Shown here: positions 1 to 6,685 of the stretch, one piece after another
Position numbering within the stretch: the stretch's first letter is position 1
How the letters are laid out: every line of letters starts with the position of its first letter
Assembly (NCBI RefSeq): GCF_001865245.1
Contig: NZ_MKXB01000227.1
Location: 1 to 46,548, forward strand
Direction of reading: 5' to 3'
Length of the DNA stretch: 46,548 bases
DNA from: Streptomyces sp. CC53
GTDB lineage: Bacteria; Actinomycetota; Actinomycetes; Streptomycetales; Streptomycetaceae
The notes under the pieces: model-generated
Seen by the model: only the letters and a program-made list of their open reading frames with translations
Databases searched by the model: none
Told to the model about the DNA's origin: nothing
Translations under genes and position numbers: made by a program

Positions 1-104
1 GTGCGGGGCGGCTGACGGTGGTTCGGCCCCCCGCGGCTCCGGGCGGCGGGCTGCCGCGGGGCCGGCCCGGGACGGGGGACGCGGTCCCGCCGGGTCCGCC
101 GGCC

Positions 105-121
105 CGGCCCCGCCGGGGCCG
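105..121 (-). terminator. putative terminator hairpin of the corrinoid importer operon
   Basis: A 7-bp GC stem (CGGCCCC / GGGGCCG, 3-nt loop) lies 8 bases beyond the stop codon of the minus-strand ATPase gene. There is no T-run, as is usual for hairpin terminators in this type of genome, so the role rests on position and dyad only. The rest of bases 1-129 shows no gene. Confidence 0.4.
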
Positions 122-129
122 CGCCGGGC

Positions 130-924
130 TCAGCGGACCGGGGTGGCGCGGTCGTGCGTGAGGGTGCCCAGCACCCGGATGTGCGGGCGGCCGTCGGCGT
201 CCGGGTCGGTGACGGTGACGCGCACCCCGTAGACGGCGGCGATCAGTTCCCCGGTCAGGACCTCGGCGGGGGTTCCCGCGGCCACGACGCGGCCCTGCCG
301 CAGGACCACGAGGTGGTCGCAGTACCGGGCGGCGAGGTTGAGGTCGTGCAGGGCGACCACGCTGGTGACGTCCAGGGTCCCGACGAGGTGCAGCAGGTCG
401 TGCTGGTGCTGGATGTCGAGGTGGTTCGTCGGCTCGTCCAGCAGCAGTTCACGCGGTTCCTGGGCGAGGGCGCGGGCGATCTGGACCCGCTGGCGTTCGC
501 CGCCCGAGAGGGTGTGCCAGGCGCGGTCGGCCCGGTCGGCGAGACCGGTGCGCTCCAGTGCGTGGCGTACGGCCTGCTCGTCGGCCGCCGACGGCGGTGC
601 CCAGGCGCGCCGGTGCGGGGTGCGGCCGAGCCGTACGACGTCGGCGACGGTCAGCTCGACGAGGGTGTCGGCCTGCTGCTCCACGACGGCCACGCGCCGG
701 GCGACGTCCCGGCGGCGCAGCGCGCCGAGCGGTGTCCCGTCGAGGGTGACCACGCCGGAGGCGGGGGCGAGGACGCCGCACAGGATGCGCAGCAGGGTGG
801 ACTTGCCGGAGCCGTTGGGCCCGAGGAGTCCGGTCATGGCGCCCGGCGGCGGGCTGATGCCGACGCCGTCGAGGACGAGCCGGCCGTCGGCGGTGCGGGT
901 GACGCGGTCGGCGGCGAGGGTCAT
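130..924 (-). CDS. ABC importer ATPase, FecE/BtuD type (probable corrinoid uptake)
   Basis: This 264-residue protein is the ATP-hydrolysing subunit of a FecCD/BtuCD-family importer and would drive uptake from the cytoplasmic side of the membrane. Walker A (GPNGSGKS), the signature LSGGERQRV, Walker B (LLLDEPTNHLD) and the switch histidine in ALHDLNLAARYCD are all visible, and the length is normal for the family. The ATG overlaps the stop of the upstream permease gene (ATGA), so the two are translationally coupled. It is the last gene of a three-gene operon that begins with a cobalamin riboswitch, which is why a corrinoid substrate is preferred over a ferric siderophore. Function is secure as an importer ATPase; the substrate is inferred only from the riboswitch. 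Confidence 0.9.
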   Translation of the reverse strand: MTLAADRVTRTADGRLVLDGVGISPPPGAMTGLLGPNGSGKSTLLRILCGVLAPASGVVTLDGTPLGALRRRDVARRVAVVEQQADTLVELTVADVVRLGRTPHRRAWAPPSAADEQAVRHALERTGLADRADRAWHTLSGGERQRVQIARALAQEPRELLLDEPTNHLDIQHQHDLLHLVGTLDVTSVVALHDLNLAARYCDHLVVLRQGRVVAAGTPAEVLTGELIAAVYGVRVTVTDPDADGRPHIRVLGTLTHDRATPVR

Positions 925-1934
925 CGGCGGCTCCTCCTGGTCCGGTACAGCACGAGGACGAAGGCCGGCACACCGACGAGCGAGGTCATGACGCCGACCG
1001 GGACCTCCTGGGGGTCGATGACGGTCCGCGCGGCGGTGTCGATCCACACCAGGAAGACGGCTCCGCCGAGCGCGGAGGCGGGCAGCAGCCTGCCGTGGCC
1101 GGGTCCCACCAGGGCGCGGGCGGCGTGCGGCAGCACCAGGCCGACGAAGCCGATGGCGCCCGCGGCGGCGACGAGGGCGGCGGTCAGCAGGGCCGTCGCG
1201 CAGAGCAGGACCAGCCGGGCGCGGCCGGTGTCGACGCCGAGGGTCGCCGCCGCGTCCTGGCCGAAGGCGAACGCGTCCAGCGTCCTGGCGTGGCCGAGGC
1301 AGATCCCGAGGGCCACCACCAGGACGGCGGAGCAGAGCCACACGTCGGTCCAGCCGGCGCCGCCGAGCGAGCCGAGCAGCCAGAACAGCACGCCGCGGGT
1401 GGTCTCCGCGTCGGCGGACGTCACCACGATGAAGGAGGTCAGCGCGGAGAACAGCTGCATCGCGGCGACCCCGGAGAGAACCACGCGGTCGGTGGTGCCG
1501 CCGAGGGTGTGGCTCAGCAGGAGCATCGCGGCGAACGAGCACACGGCGCCGGCGAACGCGCCGCCGGACAGCGACAGCACGCCGCTGCCCGCGCCGAGGA
1601 CCACCACGGCCACGGCGCCGGTGGAGGCGCCGGAGGAGACGCCGAGGACGAACGGGTCGGCGAGCGGGTTGCGCAGCAGGGACTGGAGCACCGCGCCGCA
1701 CACCGCGAGCCCGGCGCCGCACACGGCGGCCAGCAGGGTGCGCGGGAGCCGCAGGTTCCACACGATGCCGTCGCGGATCGGGGTGAGCCCGGAGGGTTCG
1801 CCGCCGAGGTGGGCGGCCACGACGGACCAGACGTCGGTGACGCCGATGTCCGCGGGGCCGACGGTGATCGCGAGGGCGACGGAGAGCGCGAGGACGCCGA
1901 GCCCCGCCGCCGTGCGCAGCAGGGCCGTGGTCAT
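921..1934 (-). CDS. FecCD-family ABC permease (probable corrinoid uptake)
   Basis: This 337-residue integral membrane protein begins MTTALLRTAAGLGVLALS and matches the FecCD/BtuC permease family, which forms the homodimeric channel for siderophores, haem or cobalamin. Typical family segments include RLPRTLLAAVCGAGLAVCGAV, NPLADPFVLGVSSGASTGA and the GAIGFVGLVLPHAAR loop that contacts the ATPase. About ten hydrophobic segments can be traced. The start is the ATG overlapping the stop of the binding-protein gene by four bases. It is encoded between its binding protein and its ATPase, giving a complete importer under one riboswitch. A closely related actinobacterial cassette has been called an F420-0 transporter in automated annotation; the riboswitch argues against that name here. 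Confidence 0.92.
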   Translation of the reverse strand: MTTALLRTAAGLGVLALSVALAITVGPADIGVTDVWSVVAAHLGGEPSGLTPIRDGIVWNLRLPRTLLAAVCGAGLAVCGAVLQSLLRNPLADPFVLGVSSGASTGAVAVVVLGAGSGVLSLSGGAFAGAVCSFAAMLLLSHTLGGTTDRVVLSGVAAMQLFSALTSFIVVTSADAETTRGVLFWLLGSLGGAGWTDVWLCSAVLVVALGICLGHARTLDAFAFGQDAAATLGVDTGRARLVLLCATALLTAALVAAAGAIGFVGLVLPHAARALVGPGHGRLLPASALGGAVFLVWIDTAARTVIDPQEVPVGVMTSLVGVPAFVLVLYRTRRSRR

Positions 1935-2956
1935 CCGGCGAGGCCGAAGGCGCGCAGGCCGGCGGCGACCTGCTCGATGCCCTCCACCGTGCGGATGGTG
2001 GGGTTCATGGACTGGCCGCTGACGAGGACGTACCGCTTGTGGCGCACGGCGTCCATGTTCCGGGTGACGGGGTGGGACTCCAGGAACTCGATCTTCTTCT
2101 CGGCGCTCTCCCCGCTCTGCGCCTTGCGGGTGAGGTCGCCGATGACCAGTACGTCCGGGTTCCGGTCGGCCACCGTCTCCCAGTTGATCTGGGGCCATTC
2201 CTCGGTGGTGTCGTCGAAGACGTTCTTCGCGCCGAGTTCGCGGGTGATGACGCCCGGTGCCCCGCAGCAGCCCGCCATGTAGGGGGACTCGGCGTCGGAG
2301 AACCAGTAGAGGAGGGTGACGTCGGAAGCGTCCAGCCCGGTCTTGGCCTTGGCGACGCGGGCCTGGAGGCGGGCCGTGAGCTCCTCGCCGCGTGCCTCGA
2401 CGCCGAAGACCTGCGCGAGGTCCCGGACTTCGCCGTAGACGGTGTCCATCGTGAGGGGCTTCGTGCGGACTCCGTCGCCGTCGCCGCTGTTGTCCTTGCC
2501 GACGCAGTCGGACGGGGAGAGGTAGGTGGGCACGCCCAGCTTCTCGAACTGCTCGCGCGTGGCGACGCCGCCCTTGCCGAGCGTGGAGGCGAAGGAGGCG
2601 GTGACGAAGTCGGGTTCGACGGAGAGGACCTTCTCGAAGGACGGGTTGTTCTCGGCGAGGCGCGGCACGTCGGCGGCGGGCTTCTCCAGGCCCTTCATGA
2701 CCGGGTCGGTCCAGGTGGCCGTTCCCGCCATGCGGTCGGCGAGGCCGAGGGACAGCAGGATCTCGGTGGTCCCCTGGTTGAGCGACACGGCCCTGCGCGG
2801 GCCGTCGCCCGTGATCTGCACCGTGCGGCCGCAGTTGTCGAGTGTGCGTGCCGCGGTCTCGGCCGGTGCGTCGGAGGGGGAGGCGCCGCAGCCGGTGAGG
2901 AGGAGCGCCCCGCACAGGAGCGCGGGCAGGGGCAGGGTGGAGCGCGTGGCGTTCAC
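1931..2956 (-). CDS. ABC importer substrate-binding lipoprotein, BtuF/FecB fold (probable corrinoid)
   Basis: This 341-residue exported protein has a hydrophobic signal ending in the lipobox LLTGC with Cys23 as the likely lipidated residue. The mature part has the two-lobe, helix-linked architecture of FecB/BtuF binding proteins (AVSLNQGTTEILLSLGLADRMAG in lobe one, NPDVLVIGDLT in lobe two). The GTG start is chosen because a GAGGA ribosome-binding site lies just upstream and the signal peptide begins there. It is the first gene after the cobalamin riboswitch and overlaps the permease by ATGA. Cobalamin, cobinamide or another corrinoid is the expected ligand from that context. A ferric siderophore or F420-0 cannot be excluded by the fold alone. 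An unusual CCGAPG loop is present in the C-terminal half. Confidence 0.85.
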   Translation of the reverse strand: MNATRSTLPLPALLCGALLLTGCGASPSDAPAETAARTLDNCGRTVQITGDGPRRAVSLNQGTTEILLSLGLADRMAGTATWTDPVMKGLEKPAADVPRLAENNPSFEKVLSVEPDFVTASFASTLGKGGVATREQFEKLGVPTYLSPSDCVGKDNSGDGDGVRTKPLTMDTVYGEVRDLAQVFGVEARGEELTARLQARVAKAKTGLDASDVTLLYWFSDAESPYMAGCCGAPGVITRELGAKNVFDDTTEEWPQINWETVADRNPDVLVIGDLTRKAQSGESAEKKIEFLESHPVTRNMDAVRHKRYVLVSGQSMNPTIRTVEGIEQVAAGLRAFGLAG

Positions 2957-3007
2957 GGCGTGGTCCTCGGCGTCGCGGGCCCAGGCGCGGGGCCCTTCCG
3001 TACGGGG

Positions 3008-3196
3008 TGCGCCAGCAGGTCTTCGGACTCGGGGTCGTCCGGGCGGGGCGCCTTCCCGGGCGGTGGTGCGTCCCAGTGGCTTCGTGCCCCGCCCGTCGCC
3101 CTCACCGCTGCGCGTCAGTTCCGGATTCGCACCGGATTCCCTGACTCGCCCGCGCCCGGGGGCGTAGGGAGTGCGACTGGCCTGCGCAACCTACCA
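3008..3196 (-). promoter_or_regulatory. cobalamin riboswitch
   Basis: Read on the minus strand, this leader carries the hallmark segments of the cobalamin aptamer in order: AGGGAATCCGGTGCGAATCC then GGAACTG (about 3115-3142), the B12-box GCCACTGGG (3072-3080), and the terminal CCGAAGACCTGCTGGC (3011-3026). It sits in the 5' leader of the FecB/C/D-type importer genes. A further hairpin, GGGCCC with a 7-base loop at 2977-2995, lies between the aptamer and the GAGGA ribosome-binding site and may be part of the expression platform. Binding of adenosyl- or hydroxo-cobalamin should reduce expression of the importer. The match to the family is seen directly; edges are approximate. Confidence 0.93.
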
Positions 3197-3206
3197 CAGC
3201 GGCATC

Positions 3207-3236
3207 ACTTAACTGATCATCAGACGAGATTGACAA
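3207..3236 (-). promoter_or_regulatory. predicted promoter of the riboswitch transcript
   Basis: On the minus strand TTGTCA (3236-3231) is followed after 18 bases by TTAAGT (3212-3207), a reasonable sigma-70/HrdB-type promoter. The predicted start near 3200 is just upstream of the cobalamin aptamer. The -35 box is part of the palindrome at 3231-3245, so a metal repressor bound there would be expected to block this promoter as well. Confidence 0.5.
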
Positions 3237-3258
3237 TCATTTTCATTTCGGCCATGCT
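3230..3258 (+). promoter_or_regulatory. predicted promoter of the nine-gene metallophore-like operon
   Basis: A perfect -35 box TTGACA (3230-3235) is followed after 17 bases by CATGCT (3253-3258) as a weaker -10. Transcription would start near 3265, leaving a leader of about 70 bases before the ATG at 3334. The -35 box lies within the Zur/Fur-like operator, the usual position for repression when metal is plentiful. Confidence 0.55.
3231..3245. promoter_or_regulatory. Zur/Fur-type operator, 7-1-7 palindrome
   Basis: The 15-mer TGACAATCATTTTCA is a 7-1-7 inverted repeat with one mismatch between half sites (TGACAAT against TGAAAAT). It closely resembles the Zur box described in Streptomyces (consensus near TGAAAATGATTTTCA). 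It stands out as AT-rich in a very GC-rich region and overlaps the -35 boxes of both divergent promoters. Zur is the best guess from the motif; another Fur-family regulator is possible. It does not look like the DmdR/IdeR iron box. Confidence 0.65.
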
Positions 3259-3333
3259 GCTCAGCGCCCCGCATCCCTCCGCCCCGTCCTGCGGTCGTGG
3301 TGCGGGGTCCGCCACGTGAGCCCTGGGAGCAGC

Positions 3334-4899
3334 ATGTCGATCTTCCGTAACCGTCGAGAATTCCTCGCCCTGACCGGCGCCGCCGCAGGCGCCATAGCCC
3401 TGACCGCGTGCGGCGGTGGCGGAGCGGGCGGCGACGAGCGGTCCGCCGGCGGGGACAAGGGCGGACAGCCGCGCCGCGGCGGCCGGTTCCGGGCACTCTT
3501 CACCGGCGGCGGCGAGCAGGAGACCCTCGACCCGCACGCCGAGTCCCTCGCCATCGACATGGCGCGGACCAAGGCGCTGTTCGACCGCCTGGTGGAGCTC
3601 GACGCGGGCATGGCGCCCGTGCCGCGCCTCGCCGAGAAGTGGGAGGCGAACGCCGACGCCACGGTGTGGCGCTTCACCCTCCGCAAGGCCATCTTCCACG
3701 ACGGCAAGCCCCTCACCCCCGAGGACGTGCTCTTCACCTTCGCCCGCATCCTCGACCCGAAGGCGACCAGCCACTTCGCGCAGGGCCTGCTCTCCGTCAT
3801 CGACCTGAAGAAGAGCCGCGCCGTCGGCGGGAACGTCGTCGAGGTCGCACTGAAGCGGCCCGGCGCCGAGTTCCCCGCCCTGCTCGGCACGCTCGGCACG
3901 GCCGTCGTCAGCTCCCGGTACGCCGACCCGGCCAAGCCCGTGGGCACGGGGGCGTTCCGCCTCACGTCCTTCCAGGCCGGCCGCTCCTTCGTCGCCGAGC
4001 GCTTCGACGATCACTGGGACGGCGGCGCGTACGTCGACGAGCTGCGGATCCTGTCCGCCGACGCCGACGCCCGCGGCAACGCCCTGCGGGCCGGGGAGGC
4101 CGAGTTCGGCTACGAGATGACGCCGACCTTCGCCCGGACCGCCCAGTCCGACGCGTCCGTACGGATCCTGGCCGCCAAGGGCAGCACCGCCCACGCCCTC
4201 GTCATGAAGTGCGACCAGGAGCCCTTCGACGACCCCGACGTCACCCTGGCGTTCAAGCTGCTCGCCGACCGCGAGAAGCTCGTCCAGGTGGTGCTGGCCG
4301 GGCAGGGCGTCGTCGGCAACGACATGTTCGGCAAGGGCTACCAGTACTACCCGGAGGACGTGCCGCAGCGGACGCGGGACGTCGCGGAGGCGCGGGCCCT
4401 GCTGAAGAAGGCCGGCGTGCTGAACAAGACGCTGTCCATCTACACGTCGTCCGTCGCCAACGGCTTCGTGGAGGCCGCGACCCTCTTCGCCGAGCAGGCG
4501 GCCGACGCCGGTCTCAGGATCAAGGTGACCACCGGCGCCGCCGAGACCTACTTCAAGGACCAGCTCACCAAGGGCGTCATGGGCAGCCACCGCTCCGGCG
4601 CGATGACCATCCCCAACTACCTCAACGACCGGCTGCTCAGCACCTCCCCGTTCAACGCCTCCGCCTGGCGCCGAAAGGACTTCGACGCGGCCTTCGCCAA
4701 GGCGCAGGCGACCACCGACGAGGCCGAGCGCACAGAGCTCTACCGCGGGTTGCAGCGCACCGTGCACGACGAGGGCGGGCTGCTCGTCTGGGGCCACCCG
4801 GACTGGCTCAACGCCGTCTCGTCCCGCGTCCGCGGCATGGAGGCGGCCCCGCCCAACACCATGAACTCCGCCCGCTTCGACAAGGTGTGGCTGGCCTGA
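3334..4899 (+). CDS. peptide/nickel-type ABC substrate-binding lipoprotein (family 5), putative metallophore receptor
   Basis: This 521-residue protein belongs to the OppA/NikA/CntA class of extracytoplasmic binding proteins. The N-terminus MSIFRNRREFLALTG has a twin-arginine pair at 7-8, a hydrophobic stretch and a lipobox LTAC with Cys26, so it is probably a Tat-exported lipoprotein. The family core is visible in LTPEDVLFTFARILDPK and VGTGAFRLTSF. The ATG at 3334 is preferred over an in-frame GTG at 3316 because GGGAG lies about seven bases before it and the Tat motif starts there. It heads a nine-gene operon downstream of a Zur/Fur-type box. Members of this family bind peptides, nickel complexes or opine metallophores such as staphylopine; the operon content favours a metal-ligand complex, but the ligand is not proven. 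Confidence 0.88.
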   Translation: MSIFRNRREFLALTGAAAGAIALTACGGGGAGGDERSAGGDKGGQPRRGGRFRALFTGGGEQETLDPHAESLAIDMARTKALFDRLVELDAGMAPVPRLAEKWEANADATVWRFTLRKAIFHDGKPLTPEDVLFTFARILDPKATSHFAQGLLSVIDLKKSRAVGGNVVEVALKRPGAEFPALLGTLGTAVVSSRYADPAKPVGTGAFRLTSFQAGRSFVAERFDDHWDGGAYVDELRILSADADARGNALRAGEAEFGYEMTPTFARTAQSDASVRILAAKGSTAHALVMKCDQEPFDDPDVTLAFKLLADREKLVQVVLAGQGVVGNDMFGKGYQYYPEDVPQRTRDVAEARALLKKAGVLNKTLSIYTSSVANGFVEAATLFAEQAADAGLRIKVTTGAAETYFKDQLTKGVMGSHRSGAMTIPNYLNDRLLSTSPFNASAWRRKDFDAAFAKAQATTDEAERTELYRGLQRTVHDEGGLLVWGHPDWLNAVSSRVRGMEAAPPNTMNSARFDKVWLA

Positions 4900-4901
4900 C
4901 G

Positions 4902-5849
4902 ATGCGCGGGTACGCCCTCCAGCGCCTCACGCTCGGCGTCGCGCAGCTCGCCCTGCTGGCGCTGCTGGTCTTCGTCCTGACCTCGCTCCTGCCGGGCGAC
5001 GCCGCCGACGTCCGCAACAACGAGGACGCCACCGACGCCCAGGTGGCGGCGCTGCGCGAGCAACTCGGCCTGGACCGGCCCGCCGTGGAGCGGTTCACCG
5101 ACTGGGCGGCGGGCCTGGCGACCGGAGACCTCGGCACCTCCCTGGTCAGCGGCGGGCCGGTGCGCGACGTCCTCGCCGACTCGGTCGGCACGACGCTGGT
5201 GCTCGGCGCGGTGACCCTCGCCCTGGTGCTGCCGCTCGCCCTGCTGCTCGGCGTGGTGTCCGGGCTGCGCGAGGGCGGCCGCCTGGACCGGGCCGTCACC
5301 TCAGCCACCCTGGCGCTGAACGCCGTACCCGACTTCGTGCTGGCCCTGCTGCTCGTCGCCGGGCTGTCCCTCAGGCTGGGACTGCTCCCGGCCACCTGGG
5401 TGGGCGTGGAGGCGGCCGACCTGCTCGCGGAGCCCGCGCTGCTGGTCCTGCCCGTCACGGTGGTGGCCGCCCGTGTGGTGTGCCTGCTGTCCCGGCAGGT
5501 GCGGGCGGGCGTGGTGGCCGTGCTCGGCACGCCGTACGTCGTCCAGGCGCGGCGGCTGGGCGTGCCGCGCCGGACGCTGCTGCTGCGCCACGTCCTGCCC
5601 AACGCAGCCGTCCCCGGCCTGCAGGAGCTGGCGCGCGTCGGCGACAACCTCGTCGGCGGCGTCCTGATCGTCGAGGCGGTGTTCGCCGTGCCCGGGGTGG
5701 CCACCGCCCTCGTCCGCGCCGTCGAGGCGCGGGACGTGCCCACCGTGCAGGGCCTCGCCCTGGTGGTGGCCGTCGCAGCGCTGCTGTTCAGCCTCGCGGC
5801 GGACCTGCTGTGCCACCGACTCGTACCACGGACGGAGGTCCTCCGGTGA
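4902..5849 (+). CDS. ABC permease, DppB/NikB/CntB type
   Basis: This 315-residue permease carries the N-terminal signature of DppB/NikB proteins (long first helix, then a periplasmic loop with LREQLGLDRPAVERF). The cytoplasmic EAA-like loop is QARRLGVPRRTLLLRHVLPNA, which docks to the ATPase. Six hydrophobic segments are traceable. It starts two bases after the stop of the binding protein and its stop overlaps the next permease start by four bases. It should pair with the following DppC-type permease to form the channel of the putative metallophore importer. Confidence 0.92.
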   Translation: MRGYALQRLTLGVAQLALLALLVFVLTSLLPGDAADVRNNEDATDAQVAALREQLGLDRPAVERFTDWAAGLATGDLGTSLVSGGPVRDVLADSVGTTLVLGAVTLALVLPLALLLGVVSGLREGGRLDRAVTSATLALNAVPDFVLALLLVAGLSLRLGLLPATWVGVEAADLLAEPALLVLPVTVVAARVVCLLSRQVRAGVVAVLGTPYVVQARRLGVPRRTLLLRHVLPNAAVPGLQELARVGDNLVGGVLIVEAVFAVPGVATALVRAVEARDVPTVQGLALVVAVAALLFSLAADLLCHRLVPRTEVLR

Positions 5850-6685
5850 CGCCCCCGAAGCGCTCCGCGGCCGCCGGCGTCCTGCGGGCGCCGCTCAGCG
5901 CGCTCCTGGTCGCCGTGCCCTGCGGTGCGGCCGTGCTCGGGCCGCTGTTCGCCGACGCCCCCGCCGCGGGGCTGGCCGCCCCGTACGCGGCGAGCGGCGG
6001 CGCGCACCCGCTGGGCACCGACGCGCTCGGCCGCGACGTGCTGGCCCTGCTGCTGCACGGCGGCCGCAGCGCGCTCGGCATGGCCGTGGGCGCGGTCCTC
6101 CTCGCGTACGCGGTCGGCGGGATCGTCGGCCTGGTGGCGGCGTCGGCCCGCAGGCGGTGGCTGGACGAACTGCTGATCCGGCCGCTGGACGTGCTGCTGC
6201 CGCTGCCGACGCTGCTGGTCATCAGTGTGGTCGCGGTCGGGTGGCGCGGCTCGCCGCTCGCCATCGCGCTCGCCGTCGCGGCCGTCAACGTCCCGCCGGT
6301 GGCGCGGCTGGTCAGGGCGGCCGCGCTCGACGCGGCGAGCGGTCCCGTCGCGGAGGCCCTGCGGCTCCAGGGCGAGTCCTGGGCGCGCATCCAGCTGGGC
6401 CTCGTCGCGCGCTCGGCGCTCGGCCCGGTCGCCGCCGACGTCGGGACGCGCGTCACCCTCGCCGTGTTCCTGGTCGGCTCGGCGAACTTCCTCGGCCTCG
6501 GGCTGAGTCCGACGGCGCCGGACTGGGCCGTCAGCATCGCGCGCGGCCGCGAGGGGCTGCTGCTGCAGCCGTGGGCGGCGCTGGCGCCCGCCCTGATGCT
6601 CGTCATGTTCACCGTGGGGCTGAACCTGCTCGCCGACCGCGTGCTGGCCCGTTCCCGCACCCGTACGCAGGAGGCAGCCCGATGA
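5846..6685 (+). CDS. ABC permease, DppC/NikC/CntC type
   Basis: This 279-residue permease begins at a GTG that overlaps the previous stop (GTGA). The DppC/NikC family segment AHPLGTDALGRDVLALLLHGGR is present near residue 52, followed by about five hydrophobic helices and the EAA loop EALRLQGESWARIQLGLVARSALGP. The C-terminal half contains ANFLGLGLSPTAPDWAVSI, which is typical of this family. Its stop overlaps the ATPase gene start (ATGA). It is the second half of the heterodimeric membrane channel. Confidence 0.92.
   Translation: MTPPKRSAAAGVLRAPLSALLVAVPCGAAVLGPLFADAPAAGLAAPYAASGGAHPLGTDALGRDVLALLLHGGRSALGMAVGAVLLAYAVGGIVGLVAASARRRWLDELLIRPLDVLLPLPTLLVISVVAVGWRGSPLAIALAVAAVNVPPVARLVRAAALDAASGPVAEALRLQGESWARIQLGLVARSALGPVAADVGTRVTLAVFLVGSANFLGLGLSPTAPDWAVSIARGREGLLLQPWAALAPALMLVMFTVGLNLLADRVLARSRTRTQEAAR

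Noticed and set aside
154..2022. Very long plus-strand open frames over the importer genes, and similar long antisense frames elsewhere (for example 3220-4797, 5788-8088, 11329-13527, 39894-42452)
   Set aside because: These are shadows of real genes in very GC-rich DNA, with arginine-, glycine- or serine-biased composition, no ribosome-binding sites and no family features.
3231..3245. DmdR/IdeR iron box interpretation of the palindrome
   Set aside because: It lacks the TTAGGTTAGGCTAACCTAA-like pattern and fits the 7-1-7 Zur/Fur type much better.
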